Program-made: the position numbers and the translations under genes
Notes under the pieces: model-generated
Seen by the model: the letters and a program-made list of their open reading frames with translations, nothing else
Databases searched by the model: none
Told to the model about the DNA's origin: nothing
Shown: positions 44,384 to 52,500 of the stretch, in pieces
Layout of the letters: the number at the start of each line of letters is the position of its first letter
How positions within the stretch are numbered: position 1 is the first letter of the stretch
NCBI GenBank assembly: GCA_018700895.1
Contig: JABIUV010000031.1
Span: 1 to 64,000, forward strand
Length of the DNA stretch: 64,000 nt
Origin: Bacteroidota bacterium
Lineage (GTDB): Bacteria > Bacteroidota > Bacteroidia > NS11-12g > UBA9320
Direction: 5' to 3'

Positions 44384-45751
44384 ATGGCTATACTAATTAT
44401 TGTTGTTTTTGTATTGGGTTATGCTGCCATAGCCTTGGAACATCCCCTCAAAATAGATAAAGCAGCTAGTGCACTCGTAACCGGTATGATATGCTGGGCG
44501 ATATATGTTTTTTCGCTGAGTGGAGATTCTCATGCTTTTGAAATCATAGAATTCGGACGCGAATACATAGAAAATTTTTATAACGGCACTCCACACGACC
44601 ACCTGCCTCACGTTGGAGGACTTTACCACCACTTGTTCGACATATCTAATATTCTATTCTTCCTTATGGGAGCTATGACCATTGTAGAGCTAGTAGATGC
44701 TCACGAGGGTTTTGCCGTAATTACAGATAGAATTACCACTAGAAACATTACCAAACTACTTTGGATTATATGTATTCTTACCTTCTTTTTCTCTGCGGCT
44801 TTGGATAATCTTACCACTACGATAGTAATGGTTTCCTTACTCCGTAAGCTTATAAAAGACCAAAAAATACGTTGGATGTTTGTAGGTATGGTAGTAATTG
44901 CCGCAAATGCCGGTGGTGCCTGGTCTCCTATTGGTGATGTGACAACCACTATGCTCTGGATAAAGGGACAATTACCTGATGCACCCAATATCATTGTGGA
45001 CCTAATCATACCCAGTATGGTAGCTTTACTCGTACCATTGACGGTGCTCAGTTTCACCTTCAAAGGGGAGGTAGAACGTCCTGCTAAACAAGAAGATGCA
45101 GATCATTACCTTAATCCTACCACTCCAGGAGAACGACTTACGGTATTCTTACTCGGGCTAGGCGGATTAGTGTTTGTTCCCTTCTTCAAAACCATTACTC
45201 ATCTCCCACCATTTATGGGCATGATGCTCAGTTTGGGTGTGATATGGACGGTAACGGAGATTATGCACAAAGGCAAAAGCAAGGCAGACAAACAGTCGCT
45301 CAGCGTAATAAGTGTTTTACAAAAAATAGATGTTGCTAGCGTACTCTTTTTCTTAGGTATTCTAATGGCAGTAGCCGCATTACAAGAGTTTGGCCACTTA
45401 GAGAAAGCAGCCATGGCACTAGATTCAGCATTTGGCGGAAACATATTCTCTATCAATATCGTAATAGGTCTATTATCTAGTATCGTAGATAACGTGCCAC
45501 TTGTAGCTGCTGCACAAGGCATGTACGACATATCACCAAGTGGTGATTTTGCCGCGAATGGACATTTCTGGGAATTTCTAGCTTACTGTGCGGGAACAGG
45601 AGGAAGTGCTCTTATCATTGGTTCTGCTGCGGGTGTAGCGGCTATGGGCTTAGAAAAAATAGACTTTATGTGGTACCTCAGAAAGATAAGTTGGTTGGCC
45701 ATCATCGGTTACTTTGCTGGTGCTGCAGTTTACTACCTTATGTTTAGCTAA
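44384..45751 (+). CDS. nhaD: Na+/H+ antiporter NhaD
   Basis: Polytopic inner-membrane sodium:proton antiporter of the NhaD/ion-transporter superfamily. The 455-residue protein has about 12 helices. Family signatures include ALDNLTTTIVMVSLLRKLI (about 145-163), NAGGAWSPIGDVTTTMLWIKG, and SSIVDNVPLVAAAQGMY. It starts 6 bases after the HsdR_N-like gene and is followed 3 bases later by a glycosyltransferase gene, so all three are likely co-transcribed without an obvious functional link. Its expected role is Na+ extrusion and pH control, which fits a marine or saline habitat but does not prove it. Confidence 0.93.
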   Translation: MAILIIVVFVLGYAAIALEHPLKIDKAASALVTGMICWAIYVFSLSGDSHAFEIIEFGREYIENFYNGTPHDHLPHVGGLYHHLFDISNILFFLMGAMTIVELVDAHEGFAVITDRITTRNITKLLWIICILTFFFSAALDNLTTTIVMVSLLRKLIKDQKIRWMFVGMVVIAANAGGAWSPIGDVTTTMLWIKGQLPDAPNIIVDLIIPSMVALLVPLTVLSFTFKGEVERPAKQEDADHYLNPTTPGERLTVFLLGLGGLVFVPFFKTITHLPPFMGMMLSLGVIWTVTEIMHKGKSKADKQSLSVISVLQKIDVASVLFFLGILMAVAALQEFGHLEKAAMALDSAFGGNIFSINIVIGLLSSIVDNVPLVAAAQGMYDISPSGDFAANGHFWEFLAYCAGTGGSALIIGSAAGVAAMGLEKIDFMWYLRKISWLAIIGYFAGAAVYYLMFS

Positions 45752-45754
45752 GGA

Positions 45755-46504
45755 ATGATAGACGGCAAAAAAGTAGTAGTGGTTTTCCCGGCATACAATG
45801 CCGCAAAAACACTCGAAAAAACATACAAAGAACTTCCCTTTGATATCGTAGACGAAACCATACTCGTAGACGATGCCAGCAAGGACGACACGGCAGATCT
45901 CGCTAGGCGAATAGGTGTAAATCACGTGATTATACACGACAATAATCGTGGATATGGTGGAAATCAAAAGAGCTGTTATAACAAAGCCATAGAAATAGGT
46001 GCGGATATTGTGATTATGGTTCACCCCGATTATCAATATACGCCATTGCTCGTAAAGAGTATGTGCAGCATCATAGCCAACGGTGTTTTCCCCGCAGTAT
46101 ATGCGAGCCGCATACTGGGTAAGGGAGCACTCAAAGGAGGAATGCCATGGTACAAATATGTAGCTAACCGCATTCTTACTTTGTTCCAAAACATTGTTAT
46201 CAATCAAAAACTGAGTGAGTATCACACTGGCTACCGAGCTTTTGATACACGAATATTCGACAAGATAGACATTGAGCGAAATTCAGATGACTTTGTGTTT
46301 GATAACCAAATGACGGCTCAGGTATTTTTTGCAGGATTTGAGATAGGCGAAGTAACGTGTCCTACCAAATATTTTGACGATGCCAGTTCTATAAACTTGA
46401 AGCGAAGCTCTATATACGGACTCGGGGTATTGCTCGTATCTATCCAATACCGCTTAGCCAAATGGGGCGTAAGCAAGTTTGGAATCTTTGAACTGAAAAA
46501 GTAA
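45755..46504 (+). CDS. Family 2 glycosyltransferase (dolichol-phosphate-sugar synthase-like)
   Basis: GT-A-fold glycosyltransferase of 249 residues. Nucleotide-sugar-binding features are VVVVFPAYNAAKTLEKT (about 7-23), ILVDDASKDDT with Asp39/Asp40, and HPDYQYTP (90-97) where the metal-binding DxD motif is expected; this is a DxD variant. The C-terminal part has KLSEYHTGYRAF, typical of this clade. No C-terminal membrane helices follow, so it is a soluble or peripheral enzyme. Acceptor and donor are unknown. It could supply lipid-linked sugars for surface glycan, but it is not in the Wzx/Wzy cluster. Confidence 0.88.
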   Translation: MIDGKKVVVVFPAYNAAKTLEKTYKELPFDIVDETILVDDASKDDTADLARRIGVNHVIIHDNNRGYGGNQKSCYNKAIEIGADIVIMVHPDYQYTPLLVKSMCSIIANGVFPAVYASRILGKGALKGGMPWYKYVANRILTLFQNIVINQKLSEYHTGYRAFDTRIFDKIDIERNSDDFVFDNQMTAQVFFAGFEIGEVTCPTKYFDDASSINLKRSSIYGLGVLLVSIQYRLAKWGVSKFGIFELKK

Positions 46505-46585
46505 AAAACCCTGATCCTGAAGCCTAGCAATCTAATGGCTTAACATTAAGTGGTTTCAGTATAGTAGCTCGATGATTGAGAACTG

Positions 46586-46622
46586 AAGGATTTAATTCAG
46601 TGCTTGATCCTTGTTTTTTTTA
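46586..46622 (+). terminator. Terminator with an alternative hairpin, downstream of the glycosyltransferase
   Basis: AAGGAT (46586-46591) pairs with ATCCTT (46607-46612), followed by G and a run of eight T. A competing hairpin ACTGAA (46582-46587) / TTCAGT (46596-46601) shares bases with the first arm, so the two cannot form together. A separate perfect hairpin TTTTCGTC/GACGAAAA lies at 46635-46653. Confidence 0.6.
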
Positions 46623-46705
46623 TAGTTCATTAAGTTTTCGTCGGGGACGAAAAGGCCTTGCATTCTCTTCATCCTCCACGGACAAGAGTAATGGTAAATT
46701 TAATA

Positions 46706-47707
46706 CTACAAACAATACTTATTTAGGTAATCCATCCCCAGGTCCTCGGATTTTCGCCAGTAATTGCAAGCATCTTCCTTATTACCCAATCGGTACTCCG
46801 CTATGCCTAAGTTGAAATACGCCAAGCGGATATCACTGTGATTATAGAAAATTGCTTTTTTAAAATCCTTTTGAGCTTTTTCATATTCTTCTAACTGTAT
46901 ATAGAAGAAACCCCTATCAAAGTAGTACACTGGATTTTTATCATTTATGGCAATCGCTTGTGTATAATCATTTGCCGCTAGGCTATAGTCACCTTGGCGA
47001 GCAAAACATTCCCCACGTATCATATAAGCCTCATCGTCGGTTTCGTTACTAAGTAGATAGATGTTCAAATCTTGCAAAGCTTTGTTGTAGTAGCCAAACT
47101 CATAGTTATACTTACCTCTCAAGTAATAAGCATCCACAAAAGTAGGTGCAAGTTTGATACCCTCGTCCAAATCAGCGATGCAGCCTATGGTGTCCTTCAT
47201 CAGAAACTTAACTCTAGCACGCTGCACATACTCTCCCGGTGCATTAGCCTCTAGCCCCGATATAGTTTCCATATCTGCAAAAGCTTGCTCGTGCATAGAG
47301 TTTTTTACCAAAATATCTAAGCGAGATAAAAACCCATTGATATCCTTAGGCTCTAGGATACAATACATATTAAGGTCGTTGAGAGCTTTCTGCTGTTCAC
47401 CCATCGCCATAAACACGTATGCTCTATTGTAAAAAGCATCGCCCACTCCGGGGTCTAGCTTTACACACTTATTCAAATCTTTGAGAGCTAAGTCAAACTG
47501 CTGTAACTCGGCGTACACGCTACCTCTGCCCCAGTAAGCCTCCGCCATCTTAGGATTATGCACGATAGCCGAGTCAAAATCCTTGATAGCACCAAGCATA
47601 TTTCCTTCTTCAAATTTGTCGATTCCGCCATTGTAGTACGTTATGGCATCTTGAGCTGTAGCTGTACCCACTAGCAGCATTAGGGATAGACTGATTACTA
47701 ATTTCAT
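46706..47707 (-). CDS. Periplasmic TPR-repeat protein
   Basis: A secreted tetratricopeptide-repeat protein of 333 residues with a signal peptide (cleavage near GTATAQ). About eight TPR units fill residues 22-325; clear ones are AEAYWGRGSVYAELQQFDLAL, shortened here by one copy of the 34-residue pattern, and NPVYYFDRGFFYIQLEEYEK. It should act as a protein-protein scaffold in the periplasm. The open frame extends far upstream, but the ATG pair at 47710/47707 gives the only signal peptide. It is divergent from the queuosine-precursor transporter gene across a short region with repeated TTGCAATG words. Confidence 0.85.
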   Translation of the reverse strand: MKLVISLSLMLLVGTATAQDAITYYNGGIDKFEEGNMLGAIKDFDSAIVHNPKMAEAYWGRGSVYAELQQFDLALKDLNKCVKLDPGVGDAFYNRAYVFMAMGEQQKALNDLNMYCILEPKDINGFLSRLDILVKNSMHEQAFADMETISGLEANAPGEYVQRARVKFLMKDTIGCIADLDEGIKLAPTFVDAYYLRGKYNYEFGYYNKALQDLNIYLLSNETDDEAYMIRGECFARQGDYSLAANDYTQAIAINDKNPVYYFDRGFFYIQLEEYEKAQKDFKKAIFYNHSDIRLAYFNLGIAEYRLGNKEDACNYWRKSEDLGMDYLNKYCL

Positions 47708-47716
47708 CATATACAA

Positions 47717-47804
47717 TTGCAATGTTATTACTGTCACTTGCAATGATTGTACCTTTGTTTCCACAGGTCTGTCAGTTTTACTACATAAAAGTACAGTTGC
47801 AATG
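47717..47804. promoter_or_regulatory. Three TTGCAATG direct repeats between divergent genes (operator candidates)
   Basis: TTGCAATG occurs at 47717-47724, 47738-47745 and 47797-47804. The first two are 21 bases apart, two helical turns. The third includes the start codon of the transporter gene. The second and third share the longer word TTGCAATGATT. The copies surround the predicted -7 box at 47750-47757. This is a plausible binding array for a regulator of one or both divergent genes. The regulator is unknown. Confidence 0.5.
47750..47757 (+). promoter_or_regulatory. TAnnTTTG -7 box of the queuosine-precursor transporter gene
   Basis: TACCTTTG, 44 bases before the ATG at 47802, just downstream of the second TTGCAATG copy. 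A -33 TTG at normal spacing is missing, which would fit a promoter needing an activator at the repeats, but that is inference. Confidence 0.4.
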
Positions 47805-48560
47805 ATTTTAGATAAAAAAGAGAACAAGTTATTTTTGCTTTTGGGCGGTTTCTTTCTGGCCAATGCCCTCATTGCGGAGTTTATAGGAGTCAAAATTTTC
47901 TCTATGGAAAAGACCCTCGGCATCTCCCCACTTAGCTATCAACTCTTTGGTGAGACACTTAGCTTCAATCTTACAGCTGGCGTGGTACTATGGCCGTTTG
48001 TATTCATAATGACCGATATTATAAACGAGTATTATGGTAAACGAGGCATAAAAATCCTCTCCTACCTTACCGTAGGGCTCATCAGTTATGCTTTTGTAAT
48101 GGTATATGCCGCCATACACCTAGCCCCCGCCGAGTGGTGGACCACCAGTGCACAGGGTGCAGGAGTGCCCGATTTTCAGGTGGCTTTTGCCAAAATATTT
48201 GGACAAGGAATGTGGATCATCTTAGGTTCGCTCGTCGCATTTTTGGTAGGCCAGTTGCTCGACGTGTTGGTTTTTCAGCAGATTAAAAAAATGACGGGTG
48301 AAGGTAAGGTGTGGTTGCGAGCTACTGGCAGTACCTTGGTTAGTCAGTTTGTAGATAGCTTTGTGGTGCTCATCATCGCATTCAAGCTAGGTGCTGACTG
48401 GAGTTGGGCGTTGGTACTCGCCGTAGGTTTTAATAATTATTTCTACAAATTTTTTGTGGCCTTGGTGCTTACTCCTATCATCTATTTTGCTCATTGGTGT
48501 ATTGATAAGTATTTAGGAAACACATTGGCAGAGAAGATGAAGAAAGAGGCAGCGGAGTAG
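47802..48560 (+). CDS. Queuosine precursor transporter (VUT family, YhhQ-like)
   Basis: Inner-membrane transporter of 252 residues with about six to seven helices, of the VUT/ECF-like family that imports queuosine precursors (preQ0/preQ1) for tRNA modification. Signatures are FVFIMTDIINEYYGKRG (about 67-83), FLVGQLLDVLVFQQIKK, and TGSTLVSQFVDSFVVLIIAF. Some Bacteroidota versions have an extended periplasmic loop, here AEWWTTSAQGAGVPDFQVAF. ATG at 47802 lies within a TTGCAATG repeat. I looked for a preQ1 riboswitch in the 90-base leader and saw no convincing one. Confidence 0.9.
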   Translation: MILDKKENKLFLLLGGFFLANALIAEFIGVKIFSMEKTLGISPLSYQLFGETLSFNLTAGVVLWPFVFIMTDIINEYYGKRGIKILSYLTVGLISYAFVMVYAAIHLAPAEWWTTSAQGAGVPDFQVAFAKIFGQGMWIILGSLVAFLVGQLLDVLVFQQIKKMTGEGKVWLRATGSTLVSQFVDSFVVLIIAFKLGADWSWALVLAVGFNNYFYKFFVALVLTPIIYFAHWCIDKYLGNTLAEKMKKEAAE

Positions 48561-48836
48561 AGCAGTATTTCCTTAAGATTACTGTTCTTAGCTTGATAAT
48601 CGCGATTTCGCTTGAGTTCCTGTCGGAGACCAGAGTACAGGCGAATCTCTCATCTCTGCAACTCCTCTCAATTTTAACCGTTTTAAGAGCGTAAAAATAG
48701 TACATATCAATAGACAAATCAATTGCTTATCCCGACAGAACAAGCTACCATTAACAATCTTGGAGTTTTAGCTAGATGTGACTACATAAGGAGGAAACTA
48801 AGCCTAGCAGGGTATTAAACTTTGACTTACAGTTCT

Positions 48837-49487
48837 TTAGTTACTAAACACATACTGCAAAATATTTGCTCCCATTTGTAAGGCTTGAGTCCGTTTTTCG
48901 GGGCTATCGTCGTATATGCCTTCGTCTTCCCAGCCATTACCCAAGTCGCATTCATAGTCATAAAAACACACCAATCGGCCCTTGTAGATCAAACCAAAAC
49001 CCTGAGGTGGCTTGCCGTCGTGCTCGTGAATCTTAGGAAGACCATTTTGAAACTTATACTTCTGACTATAAATAGGATGCGTAAATGGCAGCTCCACAAA
49101 ATCGAGCTCAGGAAATACTTTTTTCATCTCCGGACGTACGTATTTATCTAGCCCGTAATTATCATCAATATGAAGAAATCCTCCTGCTAGCAAATACTGT
49201 CTTAGGTTATCGGCATCCTTAGTACTAAAGAGTACATTTCCGTGGCCTGTCATATATACATACGGATAATTAAAAATCTCTTTACTACCAGCCTCTACCA
49301 CTTCATCTTGCGGATTTATAGAAGTGCTGAGTTGTGCATTACAAAAAGTAGCTAAATTGGGCAAGGCCGTGCGATTTCCGTACCAATCTCCTCCCCCGTC
49401 GTATTTTAGCTTGGCTATTTTTATGGAGTAATCTGCTTTGAAACTAGCTGAGAGAATCAAGAATACGATGAGTAAACAATTTTTCAT
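48837..49487 (-). CDS. DUF4159-domain secreted protein
   Basis: A 216-residue exported protein of the DUF4159 family (class I glutamine amidotransferase-like fold). The signal peptide ends near SFKADYS. The domain includes LKYDGGGDWYGNRTALPNL (about 27-45), NYPYVYMTGHGNVLFS, the pattern GGFLHIDDNYGLD, and KRTQALQMGANILQYVFSN at the end. Biochemical function is unknown. It follows the giant T9SS protein by 50 bases on the same strand. The 276 bases downstream hold no gene I can support. Confidence 0.88.
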   Translation of the reverse strand: MKNCLLIVFLILSASFKADYSIKIAKLKYDGGGDWYGNRTALPNLATFCNAQLSTSINPQDEVVEAGSKEIFNYPYVYMTGHGNVLFSTKDADNLRQYLLAGGFLHIDDNYGLDKYVRPEMKKVFPELDFVELPFTHPIYSQKYKFQNGLPKIHEHDGKPPQGFGLIYKGRLVCFYDYECDLGNGWEDEGIYDDSPEKRTQALQMGANILQYVFSN

Positions 49488-49537
49488 ACAAGTAATGAGA
49501 ACGAAGTTAAGGGAAATTTAGTGATTTGGCTAAATGC

Positions 49538-52500
49538 CTAGCGGAGAAGATACACCGACGATTGGGTGTACGTCCACCTTCCTTGAGAATTCTGAAAAGC
49601 TAAGGTTACGAGGTAAGTACCCGTAGGAGCATCTTTTCCCCCATAGGTCCCGTCCCAACCACTCGCATTCATATCACCTGCATACACGATTTGGCCATAC
49701 GTATTGTAAATGGTGTAGCTTAATGCCTTTATTCCCGAAATATAGGGTTTGTAGCGATCATTTAATCCATCATCATTGGGGCTAAACGACGTAATTTCGT
49801 AATAGCGAAATGCATCTCTAAAACTAATGTACTGCGTTAAGCTATCGCGACATCCGTCTTTTTCTGTCGTAAGCGAAACCCTATAATCTCCTACTTCATC
49901 TCTGGTTAGAATGAAGACACTATCCGTTCCTATCTCAGTGTTACCATCGGCTTGCCATTTATAACCTAGCCCATGCGTATTGGCTGTAAACGTTGCTGTA
50001 GGGTTATCAAAATCTAAGAACTCGGGTGTCCACGTAAAGGAAGCATCAGGTAGGGGTTTTACTTTAAAATCTACCAGTTGTGTATCGCTACAACCTAGTA
50101 CATCTGTTGCTACAACCCAGTGGCTGTAATCTCCTGCATCGTAGCTTTCTGAGTGTGGAAGCGAATTGCTTATTTCAGACTCATCAAGCACTTCAAATGT
50201 ATATTCATCCGTACTCAAACTATTTGCTTCCCAATATATGGTTAAAGGTTCGCAGCCGTCCGACACCTCTTCTACTTCAAACTGTGGCTTAGGTCCACAC
50301 GAAATCACCGCACTATCTTCTCTTAACGAGCACCCATCATTCAGCACTACTTTGTAAACTGATATTGAGCTTGGCTCAACAGAAATTTGGCGAGTATCGC
50401 TTAACAGTTCATCTGCATAATACCACGCATATTGATAATCAGTAGATAAACCTCCTTGCAGCTCCGCGACTAATTCTATGGTTTCATTGGTGCAACTATC
50501 ACTTGCTAATATACTTACTTGCAATGAGTCTCTTACATTTACAGTAAATCGCACTGTATCACGAATGGCAGTGCACCCATCGTCTAAAGTAAGACGAATA
50601 TCCACCGACTGACTAAGACCGGATAAGTTTAGATTTTCGTCGTTGCTAAGTACTTCGTTTGTATTTCTAACTGCCCACATATAGGTGTAAGTCTCATCAC
50701 CTCCCGTGGCCTCGGCAGATAATTGTAATGATGTACCAAAACAAACCAAGGTATCTGATATCTCGGATAAACTAAGTGAGTCTCGCAGAGTAATAAACAA
50801 TGTAGCAGTATCGCTCGTATTGCTACACGTATCATACACTACTGCTTGCAAGGTATATTCTGACTTTGATTCTTCGTAAGTAGTACTAAACGCAAAGATG
50901 GGCAGGCTACTAACCACCACCCCATCTAGCAACCATGTAATATCTGATTGATTATCATAATAACTGGTAGAGGTAAAAATGGGAGAGTTTCCGCGACAAA
51001 TTATCGTATCCGACACCTGACCGCGGCTCATTGAGTCTTGTGTTAAACTGACTACAGGAGTGTTTTGCACTGTAATTTCCAAACTATCCGAAATAGCATC
51101 TACACACCCATCGGCCACACTTACCAGAAGGGTAAACGCAGAATCTGTAAAGAGCGTATTCTCTATTCCGTCGAACAAAAATGAATCATTGGAGGTAGTG
51201 CCTCCTACTATCGTACTCCACGTGTAGGCTATATCACTTTGTAGCCCACCTTCCGATGATACTTGCCAAATAGATTGTACACCACTACACAATATCGAAT
51301 CTCCTAATAGCTCTAGCGATAAATCTTCAGGAACAAAAACACTGAACAGGATAGAATCTTGAAACCCGCAACCATCTTTTACCTTAGCCTTTATACTGCC
51401 AACACCTGTGGCGAGATTATCTCGCTCTAATATCAAACTATCAATATCAGAAAGTATAGTAGATCCATTTACCCAACCAAAATCATACGAGGAACCACCT
51501 GACACGAACAGCCTAGAAATTTCCATGTCTCCATTGCACAGTAGCGTATCTGTTATTGCAAGAGAATCAACCATTACAGGTCTACGCATATGAAAGGCAT
51601 ACTCTGCTGTATCATCTGGCACTGAACATCCATCCGAAGCCACCAGTTGTACGTCAAAATCTTGCTGCAGTGGATACTGGCTGAGTAAGTTACTTGCCAA
51701 TACGCGAAAGGTATCACCCAAAAACGTATCTGCAGCTAGCACCCATTGAGTCACTATGGCATTACTCGGATTACCACCGGCAACTACAGAGGCCAATACA
51801 ATTTCGTCATTCGCACAAAATGTGTCGCTTCCTGCTATGTTTGCTATCTCAGCAGAAACAAGTGGGTGCGTAGTGAGAGCAAATACAGAGTTCACTACAC
51901 GTTGATTGCACTTATTGTTTATGCTGAGTCTAATAATTTCCGAGCCTGTGGGCGTATAGTTAAAGAATGAATCAGTACTAAGCGTAATATTCCCAACTCG
52001 CCACAGGTAATCAATGGTATCCGCAAAAGTGTGGCTTACCGAAGCAAAAGACTCAAAAAGTTGCCCAGTACATACCAAGGTATCTGATGGTAAACTGCCT
52101 ATCACCATTGAATCGTGAAGCATAATGGTGAAAAACGCCGTATCGATTAACGTGGAACAACTATCTGTGAGTACTACATACACATTGGAATTCACGCGAA
52201 TGTTCAAGTTTATACTGTCCTTTTCAGCCACGGTAGCCGTGTTTTTTATCAGGGTGCCATTATTATACCATTGTAAATAGTAATCCCCTACTCCCCCGCC
52301 ATACGTTGTATTTAGTTTTACGACCTGATTTTTGCAGACGAGCGTATCCGTTTGGCTTTGTGTTTTAAAAATGGGACTCGGAGTAATGCTAACTCTAATA
52401 TCTGCCGTATCAGGAGCACCACATCCGCTGCTATCGCCTATGATAATTTGATATACCGTATCCACAAGTGGAAACACCAAAGGAGTTCGCGATGTGCTAT

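Noticed and set aside
45650-46225. A 191-codon minus-strand frame opposite nhaD and the glycosyltransferase
   Set aside because: Both plus-strand genes are convincing family members; the opposite frame has no domain and spans the gene boundary.
47708-47801. A preQ1 riboswitch before the queuosine-precursor transporter gene
   Set aside because: The leader is short, and I see neither the expected C-rich loop nor a pseudoknot-type A-rich tail. The TTGCAATG repeats explain the structure better.
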